Assembly (NCBI RefSeq): GCF_020184175.1
Contig: NC_065530.1
Location: 61,171,260-61,235,259, forward strand
Source: Aphis gossypii
Lineage: Eukaryota; Arthropoda; Insecta; Hemiptera; Aphididae
Direction of reading: 5' to 3'
DNA: 64,000 bases
The notes below the pieces were generated by a model. It saw only the letters and a list, made by a program, of their open reading frames with translations, was not told the origin of the DNA and did not search any database. Of this stretch, positions 14,452-27,141 are shown one piece after another (the first letter of the stretch is position 1; the number at the start of each line of letters is the position of its first letter). Made by a program: the position numbers and the translations under genes.

Positions 14452-16912
14452 AATCCGATATTACGTATATCATTGGACATTGTTAGTTGATAATCCGATG
14501 TAATATTAGGTATTTAGTATCGAATTTGTGATGATAATGATTATTAACAAACAATGGAATGATGAATTCAAATTGTATAATATTATAATATTATGTATAC
14601 TCATTTTCAAACAATGGACGCGTACAAGATAATAGGTACTACAACGGTTTGGACCCGCATCAACTGATATATTAAAAATTAATTCGTTTTGAATTTGTAA
14701 ATACACCGTTTCAATAATTGCGTACCAATATTAGTTCTTGCTTTATTTGCACGTATAATTATATTTGGTTTATCCGTAGTAAAAAAATGTTCTTTGATCA
14801 TATTTTTTTTTAATTTTTAAGTTATAAAAAATGTGTAAATAGGTACTTTTGCGTGGATTACTTTCAAACGTTCAAAAGTTTTAAATGTTGAGTTTTTTTA
14901 TTTTAGATTATGCCGATAAATTATAATTCTTTAAAAACGAAATTAATAAAATAAAATAAAAACAAAAGTCTAAAATATAATATAATTTTAATATTTTATT
15001 TCCATTAAAAAATTAGAAATAGTAATCTTCATTAGTTAGGTATTGCGTAATAGTATTTAAATATTAAATTATCATTAATTAAACTAATACTGCGAGACTT
15101 AAATACTTAATTTTATATAATAATATCATCGTAAAGTAGTGTAATTCAATATAAGCTACGTTTAAATAATAGTTTATAATAACGAGTAGATTCCGTTAGC
15201 TCTAACATGTTTTGTTTTATTATGTCGAGACTATTTTTGTAACCGTCTGTTAAGAAGTAGTTTGTAAAATGATCATTTTTCAACTGCTCATTGATGCAGA
15301 ATGGAACAGATTTTGCCAATTTATAGTTCATAGAATAAATGGAAATTGTATTATTTTTCACTCGTACAACCAATGCAGTTAAGTCTCCATCTCGTTGTAG
15401 TTTACTCGAGACGATTATGTATTATACGACGTTATATAAAATTATATGAACTGCGAAACATCGACGTCATATTATAGTTATTATTGTCAAGCCAAACTTT
15501 AAGCCATTTTCAGTGGTACGTTAGGTGAACTGCTGTGCGTGTGTAATACGCTGCACTCGGGTTCTTTGAAAAGTGAGCGCTTGTCAAACGCGTTAAATGT
15601 GGTTTGTAAATTATACCCATGAATTCGGGGACTCGGGACGACTCACGTTTCCAGACCAACCGCTATTAAGTGCTCGAATAACCCCGCTCTATTTGCCCTG
15701 TACGAAAGTCTTCTGCAATACACGAGAGACAATTCCGCTAAATTATAGTCTGCGCGATTCGACAAAATTACAGTGCAACATAATAATAATTGTAAGGCCA
15801 TTAATCTTCGTAATTGTTTAATAAATGTATTTTAAAAATTTACGGTTTCCTCGAAAAAGAGCTTTTGACTAAACCACACTCATAATGTAAAGTTTATTCA
15901 CGTTTGATTAAAAAGACACGACTTTCTGAAGAAAAGTATGTGTAGACAGTGTTATTAATGTGGGTTGAGATGTAGTAATTATTCTAAAATTGACTTTGCA
16001 TTCGTTAGTATTATAATTTATAATTCATGAATCATATTATATAGCGTAAAGATTTCGAAAAAATATCTCCAAACATCATACATATTTTTCCAATTAATAC
16101 GATTCGCTGATTCTGAAAAGTGTTTAGTCATTAACTGAATACTAAGACAATAATGGTATGTTAAATTAAAAATAAAAAATACAATTGTTTATTGACTGTA
16201 CATACTCTCTCTATACCTAATATAATACTCGTATCACCGCCCTGTAAAATAAATCAATTTAAAATAAATTAGTTAAATTTACGACAGAGTATAGTTAATT
16301 TGTTTTTAAGTTTAATGAAAAAAGTTTTTTAATCGACTTCCACTAATAAGTTTTTTTTCTTATTGTTTGTTGAACGTCAAGCCATGCAACCTTTAATGAA
16401 AACAAAACCACTATATGTGGTTATTGTTTATTTTTACTTAAACATGTCATTGTACTAGTATATTGAATCGACAGCGGTTAATAACAATTCCTAATATTGC
16501 ATTCGGCCATATTATACCATCATACAAAATAATATCATAAATTATAACGTTCATATTTTTGATGTTTAAACAGATAATAATATAATGCTAATTTTCATAG
16601 ATATTAATATCTAACTTTATTGCAGATAGAAGCTTAATGTATACACATAATTTTTATTATTTGTGGAATGTTTTATATGACAATAATAAATTACCTATTA
16701 TACTGAGTGGGTCTAGAAATTTGTTTGTTGTTTGATAAAATGCATTACGAAAATTGAATATTCTGTGCTTAAACTGAAAAATTATTACGATGGAATTATT
16801 TAATTCCAATAAGTAGTATATTTTTATATTTTACATAATATTATCTATATAATATTAAACTATACTATTATAGTACCATTTGTAGAATAAAATATATTTT
16901 TGTTGTGTCCGT

Positions 16913-16946
16913 CTATGGTAACCGCTTTCGTTAGCCGTTACCATAG
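16913..16946. repeat. 13-nt inverted repeat, 8-nt loop (CTATGGTAAC)
   Basis: Arms 16913-16925 and 16934-16946 pair at 12 of 13 positions (one C-C mismatch). It is distinctly GC-richer than its surroundings. Each arm carries GTTACCAT, which resembles half of an RFX X-box, but the full X-box spacing is not present. Confidence 0.7.
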
Positions 16947-17099
16947 TTGCCTGCAAATATACCATTGTTGTTATAGCTTTTTAATTATAATAAAAAACAA
17001 ATGCATCCAAAAGCAAGTTTAAATTTAAACACAACTTAAATTTCTCTTCGATAAATAAATTTCACCGTTTACTACGCGTTTATACCATATTGTTCATAT

Positions 17100-17880
17100 T
17101 ATTCTGTAACTCGCCGCCGTAATTGAATTCGTTTACAAAAATGCGTCGTAGAGTCAGCTGCTGAGCGCGTGCCTTCTCCTCGTCGGTATTTATGCGGAGA
17201 CCGAAGTCATTACTTCGTTTGGACCCTGCAATAGTAAATCTGATACAATTGATTGCACTCGATTAGATACATGAGTGCTAACTTTCATTATTCGAGAAGG
17301 AACGATGACGTTTATGACCGACGGTAGTGTAACTGTTATTATTCCACGGCCGTCCGCAGTTATTTCACTTTCGTTTATCGTTCTTGTTGAGACCCTTCCA
17401 AGAAAATACGCCCTATATACAATTATTGAAAAACAAATGGTACAAGAGACAGGCGGCGGCCTGTTAATTTGTCGATGTAGTCTATCTTTGTGTATCGGAA
17501 TAGGACGTTGAAATGAAGTTTCGTATATGAGAATTCCACAGAAAAATCTGCAAACGCCGGTGGTGGTGGTGCTGCTGCTTCAACGCAGTTCTTAAAGGGC
17601 GAGAGCGAGAAATAATGAAATAACCGGGGAGGGTCGCAACCCTTCTTTGAGTCGGTGTATATGTGTGTGTGGGGTATTTTTTCTCTGAGACGACTAAGGG
17701 TCTCGTGTAATGATGGCGTTGACTGGGGGTCCGAAAAGGATCCTCCCCCTTCCAAAACAGAGATAACCGAGTGCGTCTTGTTTCTCTTATTACTAAACTC
17801 ACTGCTGCAGTAGTATAATATATACTGTTGCGTTACCAAACAACACAGCCTTTATACCTCGCGGCCCCCGCGTGTAATTA
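17100..17880. other. CpG-rich block
   Basis: Long overlapping frames on the minus strand (138 and 106 codons) cross purine-rich and GGTGGTGGT sequence. Their His-rich and Pro-rich parts come from simple repeats, so I do not call them genes. Confidence 0.35.
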
Positions 17881-18332
17881 TACAATATTATTTGTAGTCA
17901 TCGAAGTCAAAAATGAATAAGGGGCGAAAATTTATTTTTTTTTTGCCTCTGCGATGCCCATTAACCGTTTAGTGGGGCGTAAACGTTCACAAACAGTTCA
18001 AAGGGAAGGGGTTCACAAAAACAAACCCGGCGAGCACATAAATTACGATCGCAGTGGATATCATTATAAATATATAGGTATAATGTATATATTATGTTCA
18101 TTATTTTAACTTACTTTTGGATATACTACATTCAATTAGATTATAAACATAATATAATATTTTTTATTTTTCGTCCGTTAAAATTAATTAGCTGCAGATA
18201 AAAACTACACAATAATGTTAGTTTATGATACGTTCTTATCATTATTTTTCCCAAAATAATCGGATTTCGGAGTAGAGTAAATATTTTGTCGATTGGGCTA
18301 CAGATTTCGTTTTTTCGTTTTTCGTTTTTCTT

Positions 18333-18680
18333 TTATATATAATACATATATTTGTTTTTTTTTTTTTTTAATAATAATATAACACGGCGGCCACACAATA
18401 TGCTTTGTTCCTTCATAATTGGATTCCTTGAAATTACATTTTCCCGTGACATTCCTTTTTCGCCTGTACGACGTATAAACATTTTTCCGTGACTCGACCC
18501 GAAACGGTTTATTAATTTTGTTCCCTTTTGTCCGATATTGTGCCGTTGATGATGACGATTACGCGTTTCTTCGCAATACGCGTACAATCGTAATTTTACA
18601 TTGTTCTGGCGAAGCCAATTCTCGAGACCGTCCTGAAACCGCCGCGCACATTCACGTTCTTCGTATAATATCATTTTCAT
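18333..18680 (-). other. Open frame of 115 codons, doubtful
   Basis: It starts MKMILYEERECARRFQDG and is charged and His/Arg-rich, ending in a Lys run encoded by a T12 tract. It has no domain. Frames of this length occur by chance in the CpG-rich blocks of this window, so coding status is open. Confidence 0.2.
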
Positions 18681-18759
18681 TTCAAGGACGTTAAAATGTC
18701 ACTGGTCCCTGCGACAACGTACGGTGAAAGTCTATGTAACGTGGTTATAAATTATATAG

Positions 18760-19500
18760 CCCATTATATTAAATGAAAAAATAAGTTTTTTCATTTTTTT
18801 CTTCTATTAATATTATTTTCTTTAACAAACCTTTGAGTCAACTGACGAGGACGCACGACGACGAATGCGATAAACGCGTGTAGCGACTGTTTCTGCAATA
18901 TATATTATATTGTATTCCACATCGAGGTGGCTAATTAAATCGCGCGACGACGTCTCGGCTCGCGGGCATATGTTAATACGTTCGATGACGATGACTACCC
19001 CATGTAAGGCGAGACGAACGGCTGTGGCAATATTTTAAACCGTCCCGGAACGGCAAAAGCATTAGAATACGTAGACATTATAATATGTGTGTATACGTAC
19101 ACGCATTATTATAATATGAGTAGTTTTTTACTTCCATCTCCTTTCTACGCTCGCGTCGTACAAGGTCCTGTTGCGACGGGTGCCCATTCATATATATACG
19201 TGTATATATATATAGGCTCTCGCGAAACGTCAACCGGACTGACGGTGATGCAGTTTCGTGTACCTATATAATAGTGACCACGCTCGTGCATATAGAATAT
19301 ATAGGTATACAGTGCACACACGCCCCGAGTGCACGTCACGAGACCTGCAATGGTTAGTTTTTCCATTGGATTGTTCGGAAGAAGGTATTATTATGCGCGA
19401 CGACGCTTGGGAAATTCTCCATTTCTCTCCCTAACCTTGCCTATAACCGTCCGTCTTCCACCTGCGCCTTCGTAGGAATATATCATTTAGATATACGAAT
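18760..19500. other. CpG-rich block
   Basis: Dense CG words such as GACGACGAATGCG and CGCGCGACGACG with palindromic TATATACG strings. No frame is supported. Confidence 0.35.
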
Positions 19501-19518
19501 ATATTATTATTATTATTG

Positions 19519-19520
19519 CA

Positions 19521-19551
<31 letters not shown>

Positions 19552-19553
19552 CA
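19519..19553. repeat. (CA)n microsatellite
   Basis: About 17 CA units with a single CC interruption. Confidence 0.95.
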
Positions 19554-19559
19554 ATCCGA

Positions 19560-21700
19560 ATATAATATAATATATAAAACATATATATATATGATATTCC
19601 ATCGTTACACTTACGACACAGTTGTGTGTTCTAGTTTTCACAATGGTTTTATTGTTGACGATTTAATATTATATACTATACGAACAAATCGGTAAATTCG
19701 TGCACGCCCGTTGTGCACATACTATATTTTGAGCCACGAAATTCGATCGTAAACTATATTATACATATATAGTTATATTATTATACATCTATAAGGTTCC
19801 AGCCGTACATCTACCGCCAATGTTTGTTTTCATTTTAATGGCAACGCCAATTCATATTATAGCTATATATATATATATATAGTTTCATAACACGCATTTC
19901 AAATCGATATATTTTGAAAAACGAATCGTGATGTGGTTGGCGAATGAAAAACTAACGCAGTATCACAACGTATATTTTACAAAATGTCTTAAAAATAATT
20001 GACTGCCGTGTGAGTTTCGACCACGATTTTTCAGATATTATTTTACTCGAATAGGCACTATACTATATTATAATTATTATTAGGTATTTACTTTGATGTG
20101 TTGTTTTATTCATAATATTGTGGTATTTATTACATATACGAATAGGTAATAACGTAAATAATGTTGATGATAACTTAACCGTTATAAGAACCCTTGGGGA
20201 TTAATAACTTTAAAAATCAATAACAATTTTGTGTAGCTATGGTTTACAATAATCTTTTGATATGTGCATCAATAAAATGTAATTCATTATGGTCACTGTG
20301 AACGTTATCGTAAAAATATGTGCTTCGAGTTAAATTTGCATGTAACGATACTCTTCGATAAGTCTTAAACTTTAGTCGTTTCTTATATACATGCAGTTTC
20401 GTCGTGACTGGTTCAGAAATGTCGTAAGGGAATAATGTGAACATTATTTTTATTTTATTTTTCGAATCTACATTTATACCATTGGTTAAGATTCTTGAAT
20501 CGCGCGTCGGGCACGATTGCCGTGTTTATTACAATCCATACAATTATTATAATCGGAAGGTCGTTTAATTGCTCCATGATATGCTCGTAAATGGTTTTCC
20601 GACTATATCGATCAATTACAGTATCTAACGCGATAAAATCAATGAGATGTCTCGTCTTACGTAACATAAAACCATAATACATTAACACAAGATATATACC
20701 AATAAAGTCACATCAAATAAGAATTTATCGTACAATTATGTTAATTCGCAGTATATTATGAAATGTTTGTGGTTTTATCGATCGAATGGACTAAGAAATT
20801 ATGTATAGTAACATTTTAGAGATAGTTTCTGAGTTACCATAATATTACATCCAAATATAAAATAATAAAATATATATGTAGTATACATTTCGATATTCAT
20901 TAATAAAATTTCATTTTACCTATATATAATGTGGTATCTTAAAGATCTTATATTATATTTATGAACCTAAACAACTAAGAATGTGTTCAAATTCAACATA
21001 TAGCAGTCATTGGGTATTAATTAATTTATATTTTTTTTAAATAACACATGGAGATTATTTAATGGAATGGTGTACGCTATTGTTTGTAGATATTTTTTTA
21101 AGCCACTACAATACTATTTATATATGTATTGCTAGTATACTTTTTAATTAAAAATGTTACAGTGGAATCATGGTTTGTTTGTTAATAAATAATATACATG
21201 ATCATATTAAATAACCGTCTTTAATACAAATATTAATTACAGTTTATTATTTTATTTACCATCATTTCCCTTTCGTAAAATTATAAACACGTGAAAAAAT
21301 TACATAATAGTAATTGTTCAGAGTTCAACAACTATGCAAAGTCATAATAACATACAACATAAGTTTACCTACAATTTTAAAATAATTGGTATAGTTTGTA
21401 TTTCATTCATTGTAAAAGTAAATTAAAAGGATTACTTCAAAGAATATCTACCTATATCTATAACTATTACGTAAAGAATGTAGTATCTTACATATTTTTA
21501 GTGTTTTCTCTACATGTGTTCTGTTTTTAGTTTGGGATTCAGGTGATTAGTTCTGCAGATTATTTTAAAATAGTTAATATTTAGTTTGTAATCGTGGAGT
21601 TAGTAGTGAGTGGTTGACGTTAAAAAGAGGTGGTTAGATCTTCAAATATATCCTTAGAATATATTGCAGTATAATGTATACAATGACTAAAATTAGTAGA
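19560..21700. other. AT-rich tract
   Basis: Two short minus-strand frames (20244-20444 and 20455-20688) have mixed composition but no start context, splice pairing or domain. Nothing else is seen. Confidence 0.5.
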
Positions 21701-21709
21701 ATTATTTGT

Positions 21710-21817
21710 ATGGCCTCCACTGAGATAATGCAATATTATTTTATAGGCTTGTTAGTCGATAACGAACCGGCAAATCGAGAGAAGATTAAAATGATGAAAC
21801 TGCAAGCGGACATATGA
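21710..21817 (+). CDS. Candidate short ORF (35 codons)
   Basis: Seen: ATGGCC start, then MASTEIMQYYFIGLLVDNE ... MMKLQADI and TGA. An acceptor-like TTTTATAG falls inside it at 21746. Beyond the TGA the same frame reads HQIKFLYHRQ before TAG, so the TGA could be a mutated Trp codon in a decayed gene. The charged Lys/Glu-rich part is coding-like, but 35 codons prove nothing. No family was recognised. Confidence 0.2.
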   Translation: MASTEIMQYYFIGLLVDNEPANREKIKMMKLQADI

Positions 21818-21858
21818 CATCAAATTAAGTTTCTTTATCACAGACAATAGAGTAATAA

Positions 21859-22017
21859 TTAGGGAGGAACAAGATTTATCGTGACAAACGTGCACCCTGG
21901 TACGAAGAATACGATGGTGACGAATCTCTCGAGACCTGTGGCACCATCACGGTATTCTGTAATAATAATATGATATTACACGAATACAACGACGTCGACG
22001 AGGGGCGCAGGTATTAA
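21859..22017 (+). other. Coding-like open frame without ATG (52 codons)
   Basis: A frame opens after TAA-TAA and reads GRNKIYRDKRAPWYEEYDG ... LETCGTITVFC before TAA. An ATTAG acceptor (21862) lies at its start and a CAG|GTATTA donor-like site (22011) near its end. It is in a different frame from the short ORF upstream, and no single intron joins the two in phase. Other frames of the same GC-richer stretch are also open, on both strands, so coding is unproven. Confidence 0.15.
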
Positions 22018-22506
22018 AATATTTTGTCGGTTTCCTCAGCGACACGGCGGCGGTTGGCTGCGTATATCTATTTATTATTAAATAACACAGAAACACCTAC
22101 CTCCGCAGGATTTCGCACATGTTATAATAATATTTTAATGTTCGTCGTATACATAATATATGAACACGCGTATTTCATAATAATATAATACTGACGTACT
22201 GCATTGTGTAATTGTGTTTTATTGTAAACGGTTCATTGATTATAGAGAGACGGACCACAACAACACACGCGTCCGCTAATAATGCGTGCCGCGAGTAATG
22301 CACTTTGACAAGCCGTCTTCGCAGCCCACCACACGGCGGATTTATAGCGTTTGCTCGAAAAAAAATATAATAAAATAATATTATAATGCTGACAATAAAA
22401 GCCGAATCGAACAATGTTCACGCGCGAGACACGCCGCTTCGAGAAATACCACAGACGAAGATTTTTGTCCGCGACCGTTTAAGAGACAAGAGATATGCGG
22501 GGAGGT

Positions 22507-22531
22507 CACAACACACACACACACACACACA
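22507..22531. repeat. (CA)n microsatellite
   Basis: About 12 CA units. Confidence 0.95.
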
Positions 22532-22683
22532 TGCCCTTACAGCCACACTCGGGTGTACCAAAACAGAATATAATAATAATAATAATATGATATTCTATAA
22601 CGAGAAGACGGTTTTCGGGCCCGGTGCACCGCTCTCTGCGGGAACGCCGTATTACGTATAATATTATCGCTATTATTAAACGT

Positions 22684-22738
22684 TTGTTGTCGTTGTCGTT
22701 GTCGTTGCTGTTGCTGTTGCTGTTATTATTATTACTAT
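22684..22738. repeat. Interleaved GTT-GTC, GTT-GCT and ATT trinucleotide tract
   Basis: Successive blocks of TTGTCG, TTGCTG and ATTATT units form a graded trinucleotide microsatellite. Confidence 0.9.
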
Positions 22739-23265
22739 TATTAATAATATAATACACGACGACTATACCTATACGTGCGTGTAACACACGCGTATAATAT
22801 TATTATTGTTGTCGCGTAGAAGTCACAAAAGTCACAGTGCGGGCGAACAATAGGATCCCAAAACGTCGTGTTTTGACAAGGGGGTAAAAGAAAAAAGCAG
22901 GAAAAAAACAGAGAAGGTCACCTCACCCCCGGGGTGGATTCGCTGCCACCGACGCCGACACAACCCCTGGCCGGTGTTTGCGCCCCGAAACAAATAATGC
23001 CCACACACTGCTACACTGCAACCGTGAACGGCCAAGTCGTCGTGTTGTTCGGTCATATACTTACACGGGCGCGTACAATAATAACATAATATTTTTTCAT
23101 ATATTATAATGCACGACATTATTACGTACATATTTACACTGCAACAATACGCGGTGGCCGGTCGTCGGGAGAAAGGAAAAGGAAACTACATTTTAAGAAT
23201 AAAACGCCGCGTGATATTGTAATTGTATAGTATATGGTATATTATATTATAATGAGCGAAATACA

Positions 23266-23745
23266 GTGACCCAGTCACGTATCCAGGGATTTCGTACCCC
23301 AATGACGGTTCTTCTTCTCGCCACCTCTTCTTTATAAATTCCAAATTTTTTACGGTACAAATGAATTGAACACATGTTTTACGTTATGCAACATTAAATA
23401 CGAGTATGAATGGTGAATTCCACAGCGAAAAAAAAATAAACGATTATTCACCACATTTCAATAAACATTTTTAGTAAGCATAACAATATTTAAGTATAAA
23501 ACTGTTGATATACATATTATATTATAATAAAAAAATTATCATGTTGATAGAACCAACATTAATTCATAATCTTGGATCATAATGAGGGTTGAATAATAGT
23601 TATATTAAACTAAACATTAACATTTAAAATTATAGCAGTTAAAAATGCAATTATATGTTCTAAAAAGTTTCACCACTACGAAAACTCCTCCCAGGGCTTT
23701 GTTAGCCCCAGGCCCTAAGACGACCCTCACATAACCGAGACACAA
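23266..23745. repeat. Possible fragmented repeat(s)
   Basis: The left piece contains CACGTATCCAGGG and the right piece, read inverted, contains AGGGCCTGGGGCTAACAAA. Both read like termini of dispersed elements, separated by AT-rich sequence. No inverted match between the two ends was found. Confidence 0.25.
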
Positions 23746-24694
23746 CTGTAATGCGGGACGGTGATTTAAACGATTTGATATTGTAATCCAAAAGGAAACA
23801 TGGCCTCTAAATGTATACTCATATAATATTATTATAATGGTGAGGATCTCGGGTTGAGATAAGACTACGCGCCGCGACGGATCTGGTTGCAGCATCTGCG
23901 GGATGAAAATAAACAACATAAACAACAAATATACAACAGACTATTTAATACGACGCGACAGACGCGATCGATACGGGTATATAATAGTATTGTTATAATA
24001 ATGTCATAATATGATGTTTAGGTCGATAACAAAATAAAGGTTGAGCAGTCGATCGAATCGTCTCTCATAACACCTAAGTCACAGCGACCTGTGAAAAAAT
24101 CTGACAAATATTTGTGTCTTGTGTTCATTGGTACTACGTCTCCGCACACGTTTGACGTTTGAACAGAAGAAGTACTACTCTTAAAATTATTATGTCAAGC
24201 GAAATTATAGATCATAAATTATAAAATATTTTATAAGTTATTATACTTGTAACCATTTTAAAAAATTGATATTTTCTCAAGAATTTTTATGTTAAAAATG
24301 TACAATATGTGTAAAAAAAAAATGAGAAACTAACTGTACTCGTATGTTTGTTTTAAACAAACTTATTTAAAAGTAATTTAATGTTTTAAAGAATTAATTT
24401 TAAATTGGCGAGACACAACAGAGACCTAAGTATTAGGTCATACCGCATAAAATTATAATTTATGCAATACAAAAATAACCACTAGTCTAAAAAAAAAGTA
24501 TTAAATTTAAGTATAGAAATTCGTGCAATATAAAATATTGTAGTAAATTATGTATTCTGGTGGTTTGAAGTAATTTGGGATTTATTTTTAACTCAGTAAC
24601 ACTTGGATATTTATTACCAGGATTAACAACTTAACTGTAATTTTTTACTAAAAGACGTGTGTCTCAAATTATGTCTGTTAATCCTTTTTAACAT

Positions 24695-24723
24695 TTGAGA
24701 CTGTTCTACATTGAGACTGTTCT
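24695..24723. repeat. Two copies of TTGAGACTGTTCT
   Basis: A 13-nt word is repeated at a 16-nt period (24695-24707 and 24711-24723). A small tandem duplication. Confidence 0.7.
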
Positions 24724-25872
24724 TGAAAGCACTTAAATTTCATTTTTATTTTGGTTTTAAACATAAAAAAAACCTCTTGAATAAATTGCTAGATTCTTTT
24801 AAATAATCAAAATTAAAAATAATATAAGGATAATATATCATAACAATTTAATTTAAATTTAAAATATAATCATATTAAATGCACTGGAAGAAAAACTTAA
24901 AATTTAATGCAAATTTATTAAAATTTAAAACTAAAAAAAAAATATAATATTTTCTATAAAACTACTGCAAAGATATTGACCTGTACGATATATTATTATC
25001 ATCATTCGTTTACATATTATAACCAACGAGTATTTTAAAGTCAAAACTTAGCTATGTTATAAAAATTATTAACAATACTTACATAATAATAGTATTGTAA
25101 TTATTTTTTAGTAACTTTAGAAGTATTAAAATAATGTTTATAAATTAGTCATAATATAAAATCAGCTAGACATTGTTAGGAACAGATAAAAAAAAAGAAG
25201 CTTTAAATTTGTAGATGTGTTTTATGTATTTATATTGAAAATTATAATTGTTAAAATTTTATGTTTCAAAAAAAAATTATTTAAATATAGGACGTAACTT
25301 CTAATAACGTAACCGTTGAAATGTCATATCCTTCTTTTTCGTTCTATGTTATAATTCTCACGGAGACTTGGATAAATAATAATAGCAAGTTTTTCAGATA
25401 ACAAATTAGGTTTTACTCAATAAAACATATTCGGATGTAATATAATTGAAAAAAACTAGTCCACATAGATGTGTTGGAGAAGTTCTCATTGCTGTTAAAA
25501 AATTATTTAAAACCAATATGCTGAACAGTGACACTTTAAATATTGAACGACCCTTTATCATACTTTCAGTTAATAATCTTAAATTATTTATTAGTTACTT
25601 ATATTATTGTTTGTTATTTAATAATATAAATCATTGTTTAAAGAATATAAATAACACAAAATAACGCGAAATTAATTAGTTTAGATTACACTTTTCAATT
25701 ATATTATATGGTTATCATTTTATTATTTCCAAAAATATTCAAAACACTATTTTCGATTAATTTAATAAACAAAAATATAAAACTATCATGCATATTTTTA
25801 TGTAATGTAGTATAAGTAAATTAAGTATAATTATAAATTAATAAAATAATGTATTTCTTCGTGGTATAATTT

Positions 25873-25886
25873 GGGGGGGGGGGGGG
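25873..25886. repeat. G14 homopolymer followed by TGAGTGAG
   Basis: Fourteen consecutive G in an AT-rich tract. It can form intermolecular or slipped G-quadruplex structures and is prone to assembly error. Confidence 0.9.
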
Positions 25887-26965
25887 TGAGTGAGTAAAAA
25901 TAATTTATAGAAATTACCAATTATTGTAACATGGTTATTTTTTAACACTGAAATAAGAACCATGTTGGCATTTGAGAGGGTTTTGTATGATAGCGACAGG
26001 CGTATACAACGTTGAATGTTTTTTCGCCCTTATTTTTACATGGATTTTCTTAATAAATAAGTGGAAACAAACCCAATAATAATAACACGACGGTTTTAAT
26101 ACAAATTTACTGCACAAACGATATTAGGTATATCTGTATAGGTAAGAATGACTGAGATATCTTATCTCTATCAAATCCTAGTAAAATACAACATTCTGTA
26201 CATTTATTTTTTTAACACCATTTATTCAAGCAGTTCAAAATCTTTAAAATAATGTACGATTTAGGCAACCTTGTTTGGTTTTAGGATAAATCTAAGTAAT
26301 AAATAGCAATAATGGACAATAGTTCTAACTTAAAAGTAGTCAATTTATGCATATAATGACAAATTAAAAATTGCTTTTAATTAATAGTTAAGTATCAATA
26401 ATATTACTAAACAGTCAAAATATTGTAACTAACGGACACTTTGATGATTTAAAAAAAAATTCTGAATATTCATATTTATAAATCATAATAATTATTTTAG
26501 ATTATTAAATACTAAATAGTGACATAAACATACAGAATATACAAATTTGCAATAACATACTATCGACAGGTGATGTCAAAAACTCGATTGTACAAAAATA
26601 ATACTAAACTAAAATATTAGTGTTTATCAAAATTTGAATATTATAACTATAGGCATTGAACAAATGTATAATAATACGATAAACACGATACGATGCGTTT
26701 TAATATTATGTTCGTCATTTGTAATTTGAATTAAATACACATAAGTTAATCATGATTGGCATATTCAAAATAAACCAATAACAGAAGATAGAAAATAATG
26801 TATATGGCCTGTAAATTTATTTGATAATAATCAGAATATTAATATAATATCTAAATTGGTGATTGTAACTAACTGATCATGTGATCAACAATGAGTTATC
26901 TAGTTAGTAGCTGATAGAATGTCTATAATTATACCTAGCACCTATCCAGTTGTGATTGTATAGAC

Positions 26966-27141
26966 CAGAGGTTCTCAAATTGTGGGATGCGATTTTAGTG
27001 ATGAAAAAAAAGAAATAGCATTTTTTGTTTTGAGCAACTAATTCACTAAACAGCAAAAATAAAGATCATTCATTGATATTGTGAGCTGCAAAATTTAATA
27101 CATTCATAAAATCGGTTGTACAACAAAAATTTCGAGAACCT
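26966..27141. mobile_element. Degraded hAT-like MITE (~176 bp)
   Basis: The left end CAGAGGTTCTCAAATTGTGG resembles hAT-superfamily termini (CAG-GGTTCTCAAA...). The right end, read inverted, gives AGGTTCTCGAAATTTTTGTTG, so the two ends match over about 10-14 bp. The outermost bases of the right end are changed and no clear 8-bp target duplication remains. The interior is AT-rich and non-coding. Confidence 0.5.

Larger units (their letters stand above)
14111..17099. other. AT-rich tract
   Basis: No gene seen; it holds the hairpins at 14.43 and 16.91 kb. A slightly GC-richer patch (15.50-15.80 kb) has only chance frames. Confidence 0.6.
22018..23200. other. CpG-rich block with microsatellites
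   Basis: On the minus strand a frame beginning MTEQHDDLAVHG (about 23062) leads to a GGG|GTGAGG donor-like site near 22930. It could be a first exon, but the donor is only fair and no partner was found. The remainder is repeats and short overlapping frames. Confidence 0.25.
23746..26965. other. Mostly AT-rich tract
   Basis: 23.75-24.18 kb has moderate GC; the rest is very AT-rich with stop-dense frames and the G14 run. No gene seen. Confidence 0.6.

Noticed and set aside
17423..17839. 138- and 106-codon minus frames
   Set aside because: Two overlapping frames of the same DNA. Pro- and His-rich parts come from a GGTGGTGGT simple repeat.
22386..22661. Frame containing THTHTHTHA
   Set aside because: Encoded by the (CA)n microsatellite; no independent support.
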